Assembly (NCBI RefSeq): GCF_030687145.1
Contig: NZ_CP117460.1
Location: forward strand, 682,001 to 746,000
Origin: Pseudomonas sp. FP1742
GTDB taxonomy: Bacteria > Pseudomonadota > Gammaproteobacteria > Pseudomonadales > Pseudomonadaceae
Length of the DNA: 64,000 nt
Direction: 5' to 3'
Position numbers and translations under genes: made by a program. This document shows, piece by piece, positions 44,739 to 55,447 of the stretch. The first letter of the stretch is position 1, and the number at the start of each line of letters is the position of its first letter. A model generated the notes under the pieces. That model was not told the DNA's origin and searched no databases. It saw nothing but the letters and a program-made list of their open reading frames with translations.

Positions 44739-47700
44739 ATGGACGATATTGAGCGCCGGAACAAGGATGGTTATGTTGATTTTGTCAGTCTTTTCAAACT
44801 GGCGGATCTTGAGCGCGGATTGTCGTCGCATAAAGACAGTCCACACTACGAGGAACTATTGCGTTATTACTTTGCCTGTGTGGGGCTGCTGGAGTCGCCA
44901 AGACTGCTCGAACCGTTAGGGTTATTCAAACACACGCTGACACTGTTGCTGGGCAACAATCGGGTCAAGCGCAATCTTGATTCGCAGACGCCGGGCAATG
45001 CTGACGACACCGCGATGCCACTATCGCAGATACATGACGAAGTCGAACGGTATGAGTCGCGTCTTCGGTTCAGTGTCGAGCAGATGAACACAGTGGCGAC
45101 GGAAGTTCCCAAGGTGTTGCATTTTGTCTGGCTCGGTGGCGGTCTCGGCGCCATACAGCGCGATTACCTCAACCTGTGGAAACAGGTGTTGGCCGAGCAT
45201 GGCTACACCCTCAATCTCTGGTATGACAGCGATGCGCTGCTGGCTTATCAAACCAACAAACTGATTGTAGAAGCCGCCAAGGCGCATGCCCTGATGCAGG
45301 TCGCAGACAAAAGTATCTCCGAAGATGAGCTGGCGACCCTGTATGAGGAACGCGCCATTGTTCTGAAGCAACAGATGTACGCACACATCAATGCGGCAGT
45401 GGCAAACGGTGAATCAGCCGACGAGGCACGGATGGACCTGCTGACCCGGGCCTACGGCCAGGATGCGGCGCAGCTGCAAGCGTTGAAGGAAAGCAATCAC
45501 CGCAGTGTGCAGGACATGAACGGTTTCCAATTGCGCGATCTTGATGCGGCCGAGGTGCCGTTGCAATTACAGGGCATCTACGAACAGGAAATGCGATTGC
45601 GCGGCAATCTGGCGGCGGCGTCCGATGTGGTGCGTGTTGAAGTTCTGTTTGGCGAAGGTGGCATCTATGCCGATGTGGATAACCTGCCGCCGTTATCGAG
45701 AACGCTGGGCGGAGTCGATCTCCACGGTTTGGGTTCCGATGCGCATTTGGGGATTTTGCAGTTATTGCTCAATGACAATCCCGAATGGATGCCTGGGCGT
45801 CGGGCATCCTCCAGTTACATCGAGACAATTCCCCCTGAGCATTTGCCGGCACTGGAGGCTTTTGTAAAAAGCCGGCCGGGCCTGAGTGAGGTATTTCAGC
45901 CACCGGCGGATCGGTTGGCCCGACCCTTTATGCTGCGAGCGGCGTCGGAAGGCAGTTCGATAACGAATGCATTTCTGATGGCGCATCCCCGCTCGACGAT
46001 TCTGCAAACCGTGCTCGAGCGTTTCCGGTTCAACTATGAGGTGATTGAGGCTTCGAACCGGTTGGCCGCCCGACGAGGCATTGCTTTGAGCGATGTTGAT
46101 GCCATGGCGCCGCTGGTGCAGGAAGTGGTGGAAGGAACGTATGGGCCGCTGATTGAGCTGTCGATGGAAGAGGAAATATTTGCAGGGTTTCTGATCGATG
46201 CCATTGCGACCTACTTTCGCGACGGCATTCGGCTTCAGAGCGAAGGGACTATTTATCTGACCGGCCCTGGAGCCGTGCGTGATGGCATGGCCGATTACGC
46301 AAGAGCCCACTTTACCCCCTCGGTGGCTGAGACCGTGCGCAAGGAGGCCGCCATCGCGCGCTACGCGTCGGTCAACCGCGCCACCGAAGAAGAACTGGAC
46401 CATTCCTGGAAGGACAATGAAACCGACCCTGATAAATGGGTCGGTAATGAGCAGAAACGCTGGCAGGAAGGCCAATACAAGACCCGTTACAGCGGCGATA
46501 TCGGGCAATTACTCAAAGGCCCGACGATTGAGTTCGAGCAGGGCTGGCCGGTGATCGAAGAGCGGCCGGTGCTGCTGACCCACGTGCTGGAGCGTCTGGT
46601 CGAAGGGCTGGGCGAGCCGTTCATGGCGGCGATGAGTCGGGGGCACACTGGCGCTATCCGCTTCGAGGTTCCACTGCCGCTGAGTTTTGATGATCGCCAG
46701 GCAATCCGTAATCAGCCCCTCGAATCGCAAGCCCCTGCTTTCCTGAGCCAAGGGCAAAACCGCAACCTGGGTGTCGACGAGGTGCTGAGCGACATCGCCA
46801 ATGGCTCCCGTCACTTCGTCGAGACGACCCCCTTGCAGAGGCTGGCGCTGGGGGTGTTGTTGGGGATGGACTCACTGCATAACCAACGCTTTGTAGAGTT
46901 CACCGGTGAGCTGGACAATCTGGCCAACAGCATGGTCGGGCAAGGCGCTTCAGGCCGTTACGCCGTCATTGAGCGGCAACTGTACAAGCGCGAGGCCCCG
47001 GGGTTCATGGTCGGTCTGATCAGCGATTCAGAACCGGCGCCGAGGACGGCCGGCAGCGCGCTTGAACTGAAAAAGGCTGCATTGACACAGGCGCAGACGA
47101 CGGGCCAGTGGGGTCGCCATGTGGCGCAAATCCAGCAAGTGGCCACCCTTGAACATCGCATGCAGATCGTCGAGAAGGTGGGGCAGATACTCGACGAGAT
47201 CGAAGCCAGCAGCATCAAACTGGTTCCCCAGGATCTGCTGCTGCGCAGCGGTGGCGAGGCGGTTGGCGGCCGGTGCTACCCGTTGGCCCTGGTGATGAGC
47301 GCGGCACTGCTGCAGGACGACGTGGCCTCTCGACAGTTGCGTGAGCGTTTCTATCTGTCCGCCATCGATCCCGACCAAGCTGATTCGGCAACCTTCCTTC
47401 AATCGCTCGAAGAGCTGCGGGATGTGCAATTGAACGATGTAGGGGCACCGCTTGACCGCGCGGATCTGGATCAGGTCACTGCCGCTCTCGAGCAACATGA
47501 AGGCAGCCGCACGCTGATGCTTAACTCCGACAATCATTCGATGCTGGTGGCCAAGACCGTAGAGGGCGATCACACCACTTATCATTTTTACGACCCCAAC
47601 TTTGCGTTGTTCGAATTCGAGCAACCGGCCATGTTCAAGCGGGCACTGGAATACTTTTTTCTGAAGCAAGGCATGGCGCGGCATTACGCAGCCTATGGCT

Positions 47701-50700
47701 CGCAAGCCCGGCCGGAGTTTGACCTGATTGACCTGCATGGGGAAAAAGTGTCTGTCTTGAGGCTGTCTGCCGGATTTGCCGTGGAGCAGCTACTGAAGTC
47801 CGAACCGTTGCCGGGAGCACCGCTGCGTCCGGTTCGTCAGCGCCTGAACAGTGCCCGTGGGCAATCGCTGGTCGACAATTGGCACCTGGGCAGCAGTTTG
47901 CTGGAGCTCGATAGCCACTGGTGGGGACAGCAGATCGCACACGCCAGCGTCGGTTTGCAGGACTTGCATGCGTCGGTAACGCCGCTGGTGCCGTTGTTCG
48001 AAACACTGGAAATTACCCCCGAGGGCAAATATCGGCTGAGTCTGATCAATCCGTCAGACCCGGAACACGAGGTTCAGGTGATCAGCGGCGATCACCGTCT
48101 GTTGCGGATCAAGAATTGGCTGTCGGAACAGTTTTCGACCCTGGCGCGTAAACCGGTCGAGACGGGCGGCGTCGTGGATCCGACCGAAGTCGGCAGTGTT
48201 CACACCCTCAACGCAGGGTTCGCCATTCAGGCGTTGATGAACGCGTTGCGTGGACGGGAAGGGGAGGGCCGGACACTGACTACCGCCGTGCGCCTGCACG
48301 CTTACGTCAACTATGCCCAGTTGGCGCATGGCACCGTCGTGGATGTGGTTGGCCTGGTGCAGTTGGTTCGCACCGCGCTGAGAGAAGAGAAAATCATCGC
48401 CCGTACTTGCGCTCCGGTCGTCGGCGAAGCTTTGGGGCACGCAGCCGGTGAAGGTGTCGGCGCCGTATTGGGGCTGGCCAATGTCGGCTTTGATATTTAT
48501 CAGTTGTCGACGGCGCAAAACGAAGTCGAGAAGGCCCAGTTCGGTACTCAATTGACATTCGATACCGCCAGCCTGGCGCTCACGGCAGGCGGTATCGGTG
48601 CAGGATTGGCCGGCGCATCGACCGCCGCTGCGGTGCTCGGTGGCGCCGGGGTGATTCTTGGTGGCCTGGCCATTGGTGTTGCTGCACTCGCCCAAGGGTT
48701 TGCCAGCATCTTGCGAGACGCCGAGGAGGTCGGCAAGTTCTTCGACGACATGGATCGGGGTTATCGCTCGCACGGTTACCGGTTCGATCACACCGTTGGC
48801 GCCTGGGTCGTGCGGCCTTCGCTGATCGTCCAGCGCATAGATCTGGGTGCTGGCAAGTTGCTGCTCGACAGCCCGAAGCTGTTTCCACTGCACGACCACT
48901 TTGGAGTGCCGGGTTTCGATGTTGATTACACGCGGGCGATCAATATCCGCCAGGAATTGAACCTGCCCGGTCAAAAAGAATTTGCACCGCCCACAGGGCA
49001 AACCATTGTGCTGCCATGCACACCGCAAACCTTTTACGGCTATGAGTACAAGGCGCTGCCTTTTGCCTTCGCATTTCACGACCCCGGTTTTGACACGGCC
49101 CGGCGCCTTGAAAAAAAGCAAGCGGATGGTCGGTGGCTATTTCTGTTTACGTTCTATTCCTTTCCGTCGCATTACATCCTCCATCGCCTGAATCCGGTGT
49201 ATCGCGAAACAGTCATCGAGGTGCAACTGGATGGGGTGGATCGTTCACTGGTGGTCCCCGTTTTGCCGGATGCCTGGCACGACAAGCTGTCGTATGAGCT
49301 GACAGGCGCGGGGGGGAGCTGTTCATTGATGCTCAATCCCGGTGCAAGTATCAGTCTTGTCTCTCCAAGCCTGAAGCAATGCCGCTGGGTGTTGCAGGCT
49401 AGTTGGGCGAGTGAAAGTGATATTCGCGTCGAGCCTTACGGCGAACTGTACATAGGTACTGTCCATGTGAAAATTTCCGGCAAAGGTCGTCATGAGGTGC
49501 TGATCCGGGTGGCGGATCAGCAGTTGTTCAGCGTTGATCCTGGCAAACGCCGATTGGACATTCTCCAGCAGACAGCGCCTGAAGGACTCGATGAACAGGC
49601 ATTGCTGGCGCACTACAAAGGCCTCGCGCAGGAGCATCGACTGGTATTGCCGTACACGCAGATCCATCGTTATCTGATTCCGTTCGAGGCGCCGGACAAG
49701 CCCCGTTACACCAATGCCTGGTATGACTGCGCTGAAGATCGTTTCCTGTATATCCGCAACGAAACCGTCCTTGAAGCCGATGAGGCACAGCTGTCGATGG
49801 TGGTTGAGGGTTTTGCCTATTTCTACCAACCGGAGGGCTACCAGATCTGGCAGGTCGATGCCGCCACAGGCTTGCTCAAGAATCGTTATCGCTTACTGCT
49901 AGAGGAGGGCAAAGGCTCCATTCGCAGCCTCGAAGCGGATGCTCATGGTGTGATTCATGTCGTGCAGGAGTACGTCGCGGGCAATCAGGCCGCCAGGCAG
50001 TACCGTTACCTGATTCATGAAGGGCGACTGCTGTTGAGTGCCGTGACTCACGATATGGCGCGGGAGCTGCAGGCGTTGGTGTTTGCCAGTGAAACGCTGG
50101 CCGACTGGTCATCGGTGTTTGGCAAGTATGTGTCCCTCAATCCAGTTCCTGAGCGGGACGGCTTCACGACGGTCGACTGGCAGCCGGCGCCTTACGTTTC
50201 GATCTGCTGGAAGTTTGACCCGGATCGGCGAGATATGGCGTGGGTTCGCAGTCGCGATCAGTTGCTCATTCATCCCCTGCCCCGGCCTCAACACACGCGT
50301 GGCTGGGCTGATTCGATCAAGCACCTGAACGATCTGCTGCTGTTGCCGATGGCCGACGACAGCGACATATTCTTCATTTACGACCGGCTCGCCCAGACCC
50401 TTTGCCGACTGCAACGGACCATGACAGAGGGCAAGGGACAATGGGCCCACCAATGGGTGCAGCCCGCCGGGCTCAAGCAGGTCGTGGCCGTGGAGAGCGG
50501 CTATGTGGCACTCGATGAGGACGGGCTGTTTTTCAACCTGAGCGCGCAAGGCGAGGTGCAGCTGGGCGGCCTGAGCGAGCAGTGGCTCAAGGGTCGTGCC
50601 CAGTGGTGGCAGGCGCTGGAGCCGATTGCCGAGCGTTACCCGGGCAACAATATTGCCATTGTCGGTCTGCGCAATTTCGCCGATAACGGCAACGTGTGTG

Positions 50701-51806
50701 CCTGGTATGTGAATAACCGCTTGGTGCTGTGCGATCCGGGGCTCGACAAGGAAATTCGCCTGCTTGGCGTTACCCCGGACAATCAGGCGGTCTGGCTGTT
50801 CGATCTGTCCAGCGGTGAAATCTGGAGTCAGATGTTCATCGATCCGCAGCAACTTGATCAGGCATTCGGCACGGGCTCGCGACTGTTGCTGAACGACAGG
50901 TTGCCGGCTCATCAACAAAGGTGGGCGGATTGGCGTTTTGCCGACGTGACCATCGAGGGTGCCGGCTTGCGTGGGACAACCGTTGACGGCGTATTGCTGG
51001 AGCTGCGCCATCAAGAGGTGGAGATCATCACCGGCGTCAGCCACGACTGGGCGAGCGCCCATGGCGACCACTTGATCGAAGATCTCCAGGCGTTATTGGA
51101 AACGGAGGAGCATGGCGAATTTGTATCTGTGGAGTCCGAACCCGACAGCTTGCAGTGGTATGCCGTCCAAAGCGCTCGGCTGATCCGGATTACCGGTAAG
51201 GATCTACCCGCGGACTATGCGCTGTTGGGCACTCAAGGCCAGGTCAATGTGTTGCTGCATGAGGCCCGGGAAGGACGGGTGCGTGTGTATCCGGACAGGC
51301 GAAGCATCGGGCCGTTCGATTATGTCCAGCGCAACGCCGAAGTGCTGGTTGTCGAAGGAGAAAAGACCTTGGGTGATCTCCTGCCGCTGATTCCCGATGA
51401 CGTCAATACGTTGATTCTGCGATTGGGGCAGGGCGCCGTGACTTGTCACCTGACGAAGGCTGTCTGGCTGAGGCTCGACTCAGTCATCGTCGACTGCCGG
51501 CACGCGCTGGGTGAAGTGCCGGCCATTCCAGGCAAATTGATCTGGGCCTTCGATGAGCCGCAAAGATTGCAGTTCGAGATTGTTCAGGAGCATCTGGTCA
51601 TCGTTGACCCGGACAGTGAACACAGTCTGATCTTCCGCGATGTGTGTTCCGCCGACCCGGCATTGCGCGGTGATGTGTTCCTTGCGTTTGAAAAGCTGCA
51701 ATCACATCCGGTATCGATGTTCGTGGCGCGGTTGCGCGACAGGAAAGGAAAAGCCGGCAGTGCAACGCTGCAGGAGCTGTTGGCGGAGCCGGCAGTCGCA
51801 GGTTAA
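44739..51806 (+). CDS. TcdA/TcdB-like large glucosylating toxin with papain-like site and no CROP repeats
   Basis: The protein has 2355 residues. Residues ~100-570 are a GT44 glycosyltransferase: VLHFVWLGGGL (W131), NLAAASDVVRVE, the DxD pair in YADVDNLPP (D312/D314) and HSWKDN (W557), equivalent to TcdB W102, D286/D288 and W520. Around 840-960 lie GGRCYPLALVMSAAL (C846), DNHSMLV (H933) and HFYDPNF (D952), in papain order. A hydrophobic pore-forming stretch is at about 1210-1330. Delivery-region text at about 1425-1535 (TFYGYEYKALPF, NPVYRETVIEVQLDGVDRSLVVPV, GAGGSCSLML) matches TcdB closely. There is no signal peptide, CROP tail or nearby secretion gene. An upstream TTG frame start (44691) is less likely. 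Confidence 0.88.
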   Translation: MDDIERRNKDGYVDFVSLFKLADLERGLSSHKDSPHYEELLRYYFACVGLLESPRLLEPLGLFKHTLTLLLGNNRVKRNLDSQTPGNADDTAMPLSQIHDEVERYESRLRFSVEQMNTVATEVPKVLHFVWLGGGLGAIQRDYLNLWKQVLAEHGYTLNLWYDSDALLAYQTNKLIVEAAKAHALMQVADKSISEDELATLYEERAIVLKQQMYAHINAAVANGESADEARMDLLTRAYGQDAAQLQALKESNHRSVQDMNGFQLRDLDAAEVPLQLQGIYEQEMRLRGNLAAASDVVRVEVLFGEGGIYADVDNLPPLSRTLGGVDLHGLGSDAHLGILQLLLNDNPEWMPGRRASSSYIETIPPEHLPALEAFVKSRPGLSEVFQPPADRLARPFMLRAASEGSSITNAFLMAHPRSTILQTVLERFRFNYEVIEASNRLAARRGIALSDVDAMAPLVQEVVEGTYGPLIELSMEEEIFAGFLIDAIATYFRDGIRLQSEGTIYLTGPGAVRDGMADYARAHFTPSVAETVRKEAAIARYASVNRATEEELDHSWKDNETDPDKWVGNEQKRWQEGQYKTRYSGDIGQLLKGPTIEFEQGWPVIEERPVLLTHVLERLVEGLGEPFMAAMSRGHTGAIRFEVPLPLSFDDRQAIRNQPLESQAPAFLSQGQNRNLGVDEVLSDIANGSRHFVETTPLQRLALGVLLGMDSLHNQRFVEFTGELDNLANSMVGQGASGRYAVIERQLYKREAPGFMVGLISDSEPAPRTAGSALELKKAALTQAQTTGQWGRHVAQIQQVATLEHRMQIVEKVGQILDEIEASSIKLVPQDLLLRSGGEAVGGRCYPLALVMSAALLQDDVASRQLRERFYLSAIDPDQADSATFLQSLEELRDVQLNDVGAPLDRADLDQVTAALEQHEGSRTLMLNSDNHSMLVAKTVEGDHTTYHFYDPNFALFEFEQPAMFKRALEYFFLKQGMARHYAAYGSQARPEFDLIDLHGEKVSVLRLSAGFAVEQLLKSEPLPGAPLRPVRQRLNSARGQSLVDNWHLGSSLLELDSHWWGQQIAHASVGLQDLHASVTPLVPLFETLEITPEGKYRLSLINPSDPEHEVQVISGDHRLLRIKNWLSEQFSTLARKPVETGGVVDPTEVGSVHTLNAGFAIQALMNALRGREGEGRTLTTAVRLHAYVNYAQLAHGTVVDVVGLVQLVRTALREEKIIARTCAPVVGEALGHAAGEGVGAVLGLANVGFDIYQLSTAQNEVEKAQFGTQLTFDTASLALTAGGIGAGLAGASTAAAVLGGAGVILGGLAIGVAALAQGFASILRDAEEVGKFFDDMDRGYRSHGYRFDHTVGAWVVRPSLIVQRIDLGAGKLLLDSPKLFPLHDHFGVPGFDVDYTRAINIRQELNLPGQKEFAPPTGQTIVLPCTPQTFYGYEYKALPFAFAFHDPGFDTARRLEKKQADGRWLFLFTFYSFPSHYILHRLNPVYRETVIEVQLDGVDRSLVVPVLPDAWHDKLSYELTGAGGSCSLMLNPGASISLVSPSLKQCRWVLQASWASESDIRVEPYGELYIGTVHVKISGKGRHEVLIRVADQQLFSVDPGKRRLDILQQTAPEGLDEQALLAHYKGLAQEHRLVLPYTQIHRYLIPFEAPDKPRYTNAWYDCAEDRFLYIRNETVLEADEAQLSMVVEGFAYFYQPEGYQIWQVDAATGLLKNRYRLLLEEGKGSIRSLEADAHGVIHVVQEYVAGNQAARQYRYLIHEGRLLLSAVTHDMARELQALVFASETLADWSSVFGKYVSLNPVPERDGFTTVDWQPAPYVSICWKFDPDRRDMAWVRSRDQLLIHPLPRPQHTRGWADSIKHLNDLLLLPMADDSDIFFIYDRLAQTLCRLQRTMTEGKGQWAHQWVQPAGLKQVVAVESGYVALDEDGLFFNLSAQGEVQLGGLSEQWLKGRAQWWQALEPIAERYPGNNIAIVGLRNFADNGNVCAWYVNNRLVLCDPGLDKEIRLLGVTPDNQAVWLFDLSSGEIWSQMFIDPQQLDQAFGTGSRLLLNDRLPAHQQRWADWRFADVTIEGAGLRGTTVDGVLLELRHQEVEIITGVSHDWASAHGDHLIEDLQALLETEEHGEFVSVESEPDSLQWYAVQSARLIRITGKDLPADYALLGTQGQVNVLLHEAREGRVRVYPDRRSIGPFDYVQRNAEVLVVEGEKTLGDLLPLIPDDVNTLILRLGQGAVTCHLTKAVWLRLDSVIVDCRHALGEVPAIPGKLIWAFDEPQRLQFEIVQEHLVIVDPDSEHSLIFRDVCSADPALRGDVFLAFEKLQSHPVSMFVARLRDRKGKAGSATLQELLAEPAVAG

Positions 51807-51830
51807 GCGGCGACTGGGGCAGGTTTCATG

Positions 51831-51862
51831 AAAAAAGGCCGCGAACGATTCCGTTCGCGGCC
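51831..51862 (-). terminator. Rho-independent terminator of marC
   Basis: On the minus strand, GGCCGCGAACG / CGTTCGCGGCC is an 11-bp perfect stem with a 4-base loop, followed by six T residues. It ends marC and lies just after the toxin stop at 51806, so it also bounds the toxin gene. Confidence 0.93.
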
Positions 51863-51894
51863 CACGTTCACGGGATGACGGAGCTGTGCGCCTC

Positions 51895-52491
51895 TCAGGG
51901 CACCAGATAGCCTTTCACGCCGGTAAAGATGATCTGTGCCGCCAGTGCACAGACAAAAAGTCCCATCAAGCGACTGACGATCTGCAGGCCCTGGTCGCCG
52001 AGAATTCGCTCGATGCGGTTCGACAAGTAAAGCACCACCCCCACCGTGAAACTAGCCAGGGCAATGCTGAGGATCGCGGTGAGTTTGTCGTCCCAGTGCG
52101 GTTGGCTGACACCCATCACCAACAGCGCACCGATGGTGCCCGGGCCGACGGTCAGGGGGATGGTCAGCGGGACGATGGTCACGTCCTGCTGCACGTTATC
52201 GGTCTGCACCACCGACTTGCCCTGGGCCATGCCCAGCGCCGAGATGAATAGCACGCTGCCGGCGCCGATACGAAATGCATCCACGGTAATGCCGAACACG
52301 TCAAATATCACTCTCCCGAACAGGTACAGCAAGACGCTGGAAACCAGTGTGGCAATTGCCACTTTCCAGGCCAGGCGACGTTGTTCCTTGCGCGAATAAC
52401 CGCGGGACAGACTGATGAAACAGGACAACACGAAGAACGGGCTGTAGAGCACCAGCATCTTCAGGTAAACGCTGAATAACACGTGGAGCAT
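51895..52491 (-). CDS. MarC-family inner-membrane protein
   Basis: The 198-residue protein has six predicted helices and the MarC features FSVYLKMLVLYSPFFVLSCFISL, AFRIGAGSVLFISALGMAQG and VPLTIPLTVGPGTIGALLVMG. MarC proteins are multi-pass membrane proteins of unclear function; the earlier link to antibiotic resistance was not upheld. The start MLHVLFSVYLK gives family length; a longer frame upstream has no support. A terminator follows. Confidence 0.9.
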   Translation of the reverse strand: MLHVLFSVYLKMLVLYSPFFVLSCFISLSRGYSRKEQRRLAWKVAIATLVSSVLLYLFGRVIFDVFGITVDAFRIGAGSVLFISALGMAQGKSVVQTDNVQQDVTIVPLTIPLTVGPGTIGALLVMGVSQPHWDDKLTAILSIALASFTVGVVLYLSNRIERILGDQGLQIVSRLMGLFVCALAAQIIFTGVKGYLVP

Positions 52492-52573
52492 GATGTCGAC
52501 TCGTGGCAGGAGATTGTTGGAGCGGAGTCTATCAGCCGGTTTAGAAAGTTGTCGGCGCGCGACGGGAGATTGC

Positions 52574-55348
52574 TCAGAACGTCGAAGCCGTACGATTCTG
52601 ATGATCGCGCTGGGCAACCCAATGCTCGATCAGGTCGCGCAGCTGCGACAGTTCGACAGGTTTGGCCATGTGCCCGTCCATGCCGGCCTGGCGCGCGCGC
52701 TCTTTGTGCTCGGCGAGGATGTGTGCGGTCAGCGCCACCACGGGGGTGCGAATCCGCTGGTTGCCGACCTCCCAGGCACGCAATTGCTGGGTGGCGGAGA
52801 AGCCGTCGAGAACTGGCATTTCGCAGTCCATCAACACCAGGTCGTAACGCTGGGCCTTCATCGCCACCAGGGCTTCTTCGCCGTTGCTGGCGGTGTCCGG
52901 TTGCAGGTTGAGCTTGCCCAGCATGCCGCGAATGACCTTGGTCGAGATGCTGTTGTCTTCGGCCACCAGAATACGGAAGTCGCTGGGGACCTTGACCGGA
53001 AGGGTTGGGCCGGTGGGCAGATGCTGCGAAGTGGCCGGGCCTTTGTTGCGCTGGTTCAGCTCGTCCGCCAGGGTGGTCTTGAGGGTGTAGCCGGCCACTG
53101 GCTTGGCGAGGATGCGCTTGACCCCGGAGTTGCGCGCGATGATCTTGCTCGGCGCGTTGCTGATGCCGGTGAGCATGATCAGCAGGATGTCGTGGTTCAG
53201 GCTCGGGTCTTCCTTGATCTTGGCGGCCAGTTGCATGCCGGTCATGCCGGGCATGTTCTGGTCCAGCAGGACCACGTCGAAATAATCGCGCAAGTGGGCC
53301 TTGGTGCGCAGCAGCGCCAGGGCCTCCTTGCCGGACGGCACGGCGCTGACGTTCAGGCCCCAGGCGCTGCACTGCTGCACCAGCACCTTGCGACAGGTGT
53401 CGTTGTCGTCCACGACCAGAACGCGTGCGCCTTGCAACGGGCTGTCCAGGTCCGAGGTCGGATGTTCGAGGCGGTCCGGGTCCAGTGGCAGGGTCAGCCA
53501 CAGTGTGCTGCCCTGGTTGGCGCCGCTCTTGATGCCGAACTCGCCCTGCATCAAACGGATCAGCTGCCGGGCAATCACCAGCCCCAGATTGCCCCCCAGG
53601 CTGGTGGCCGAAAGGAAGTGCTTGCTGTGCAATTCAGCGTGCATCAGTGCGTCGCGTTCTTCAGCCTCCATCGGTGGGCCGCTGTCTTGCACGGCGATAC
53701 GCAACCGCGGTTTGGCGCTGCGCTCATCCAGCGCGACGACGATCAGAATCTCGCCTTCTTCGGTTTTCTTCAGGGCGTTTTCCAGCAGGCTCAGCAGGGT
53801 TTGGCGCAGGCGCGTCGGATCACCACTGATGACGCGCGGTACCTGCGGCTGGATAAAACTGATCAGCTCGATGTTCTGCTGCTCGGCCTTGGCGCGGAAG
53901 ATGCTCAGGCAGTCTTCGATCAGGGCATTGAGGTCGAACTGCACGTCGTCCAGTTCGATCTGCCCGGACTCGAGCTTGGAGATGTCGAGAATTTCGTTGA
54001 TCAGGGTCAGCAGTTCGTTGCCGGCGCTATGGATGGTTTGCACATAGTCGCGCTGCTTGACCGACAGCGGTGTGCCCAACAGCAGTTCGGTCATGCCCAG
54101 CACGCCATTCATCGGGGTGCGGATTTCGTGGCTGATTTTCGCCAGGAATTCGGCCTTGGCGTTTATTTCGGCATTGCTGGCAGCCAGATCGCGACTGACG
54201 CTGAAACGGTCTTCGGTGATGCTGCGCTGTCGCTCGCCCAGGGCAATACTCATCAGCAGGCCACTGATACAGATAAACACCAGCAGGGTGATGATCAGGC
54301 CTTGAGGGGCGACAAGGGTCAACCCCTGCAGTGCCGGCAGGATAATCAATGTGCCGAGGTTGAACACCACCATGGCCGCCACGAACAGGCGCGCCGGGCG
54401 ATAGCCTTTTTGCCAGTGATGGGCGCTGACGAACAACATGCTCAGGCCCGCCAGGGCAACCAGTGCGTACGTGATCAGGTTCAGCGGCAGTGTGTTGACG
54501 AACAACAACAGCAGGCCGCAGGCCACGATGATCAGGATGTCCCCCAGCAACAGCTTGTTCAGCGGGTGTGGGCCGAGCGGGGCGAAGAAGCGGTAGGCGA
54601 ACATCAGGCCGCAAGGTGCGGTCAGCAGCAAGGCCAGATAGGCGCCGGGCGTCTGCACGGCGGACCAGTTCGGCAACCATGGCCGGGCCAGGTTCAGCAG
54701 CAATACCAGACTGAGCAGCAGCAACCCTTCGCATGCCGCCAGCCAGAGGCTGCTGCGCGAACGGGTGTAGGCGTAACGCGTCAGGTTATGCAGGATCAGC
54801 ATCCCGATGCATCCAAAGAGCAGGCCATAGATCAGTGTCTGGCTCTGAGTGGCCGCGGACATGATCGCTGATTGCAGGGTGACGTAAGGCCGCAACTGGT
54901 GTTCGGAGACCAGCCGCAGATAGACATCGAGGGTTTTGTCGCTTTGTGGCAGCGGCAACATGAAGTCGCTGCTGGGCAGGGGGCGTTCAGCCTGGGGCTG
55001 CCCGGTACCGGTATTCAATTGATCGATCAGCTGGTCGCCGTCGAGCACATACAGATTGAGGTGCGACAGGTCCGGTGCGAACACCCGCAGCAATTGTTCG
55101 TGTTTGCCGGGTGCGAGCCTGAAACGCAGCCATAACGCGCCCTCGGGCCCGGCCGCGGTGAGGCGTTCGAGTTCGGTGGGGCTGAATTGATTGGTGTAGC
55201 GGCTGGAGCGGATATCGCTCAGCTGCAGATCGCCCTGTTCGTCGAGCAATACCGCCCAGCCACTGCCTTGCGCGGCCTGGGCCGGGAGCATGCAGAGCAA
55301 GGTCAGCAGAGTGACGGTGAAGCCTATGGCAATCCTGAGCCAGCGCAC
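52574..55348 (-). CDS. Hybrid sensor histidine kinase with 7TMR-DISM input and two receiver domains
   Basis: The 924-residue protein has a signal peptide ([19 protein letters not shown]) and a periplasmic 7TMR-DISMED2 domain (about 30-170). Seven membrane helices follow (about 175-385), then HisKA with H-box [12 protein letters not shown] near 408, HATPase_c ([21 protein letters not shown]), REC1 ([10 protein letters not shown]...VLLDQNMPG) and REC2 ([10 protein letters not shown]...[13 protein letters not shown]). No HPt domain is present, so phosphotransfer needs a separate partner. The start at 55348 is the first ATG that gives the signal peptide. DISM domains usually sense carbohydrates or similar ligands. 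Confidence 0.92.
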   Translation of the reverse strand: MRWLRIAIGFTVTLLTLLCMLPAQAAQGSGWAVLLDEQGDLQLSDIRSSRYTNQFSPTELERLTAAGPEGALWLRFRLAPGKHEQLLRVFAPDLSHLNLYVLDGDQLIDQLNTGTGQPQAERPLPSSDFMLPLPQSDKTLDVYLRLVSEHQLRPYVTLQSAIMSAATQSQTLIYGLLFGCIGMLILHNLTRYAYTRSRSSLWLAACEGLLLLSLVLLLNLARPWLPNWSAVQTPGAYLALLLTAPCGLMFAYRFFAPLGPHPLNKLLLGDILIIVACGLLLLFVNTLPLNLITYALVALAGLSMLFVSAHHWQKGYRPARLFVAAMVVFNLGTLIILPALQGLTLVAPQGLIITLLVFICISGLLMSIALGERQRSITEDRFSVSRDLAASNAEINAKAEFLAKISHEIRTPMNGVLGMTELLLGTPLSVKQRDYVQTIHSAGNELLTLINEILDISKLESGQIELDDVQFDLNALIEDCLSIFRAKAEQQNIELISFIQPQVPRVISGDPTRLRQTLLSLLENALKKTEEGEILIVVALDERSAKPRLRIAVQDSGPPMEAEERDALMHAELHSKHFLSATSLGGNLGLVIARQLIRLMQGEFGIKSGANQGSTLWLTLPLDPDRLEHPTSDLDSPLQGARVLVVDDNDTCRKVLVQQCSAWGLNVSAVPSGKEALALLRTKAHLRDYFDVVLLDQNMPGMTGMQLAAKIKEDPSLNHDILLIMLTGISNAPSKIIARNSGVKRILAKPVAGYTLKTTLADELNQRNKGPATSQHLPTGPTLPVKVPSDFRILVAEDNSISTKVIRGMLGKLNLQPDTASNGEEALVAMKAQRYDLVLMDCEMPVLDGFSATQQLRAWEVGNQRIRTPVVALTAHILAEHKERARQAGMDGHMAKPVELSQLRDLIEHWVAQRDHQNRTASTF

Positions 55349-55408
55349 GGCGAAATCCCTTCGTAGGTTGATGCCAGAATATAACTATGCGCGGCGCCGG
55401 AATAGTCC

Positions 55409-55431
55409 GGCAAGGGCCGCAAGCCCTTGCC
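55409..55431. other. Hairpin between purD and the hybrid kinase gene
   Basis: The perfect stem GCAAGGGC / GCCCTTGC lies 17 bp downstream of the purD stop on the minus strand. No T run follows on that strand, so it may be an inefficient terminator or a 3'-end stabiliser. Confidence 0.35.
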
Positions 55432-55447
55432 TGGCCGAAAGGATGGC

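Noticed and set aside
44662..44919. 85-residue frame overlapping the toxin start
   Set aside because: It overlaps the TcdB-like N terminus in another frame, has no clear ribosome site and no family features.
44739..51806. Reading the toxin's C-terminal repeats as CROPs
   Set aside because: The end of the protein has scattered beta-type motifs, but no short tandem YYF-type repeats.
52490..54871. 793-residue open frame on the plus strand
   Set aside because: It is fully antisense to the hybrid kinase gene, has low-complexity Gln/His/Ala composition typical of GC-rich antisense frames, and shows no domain.
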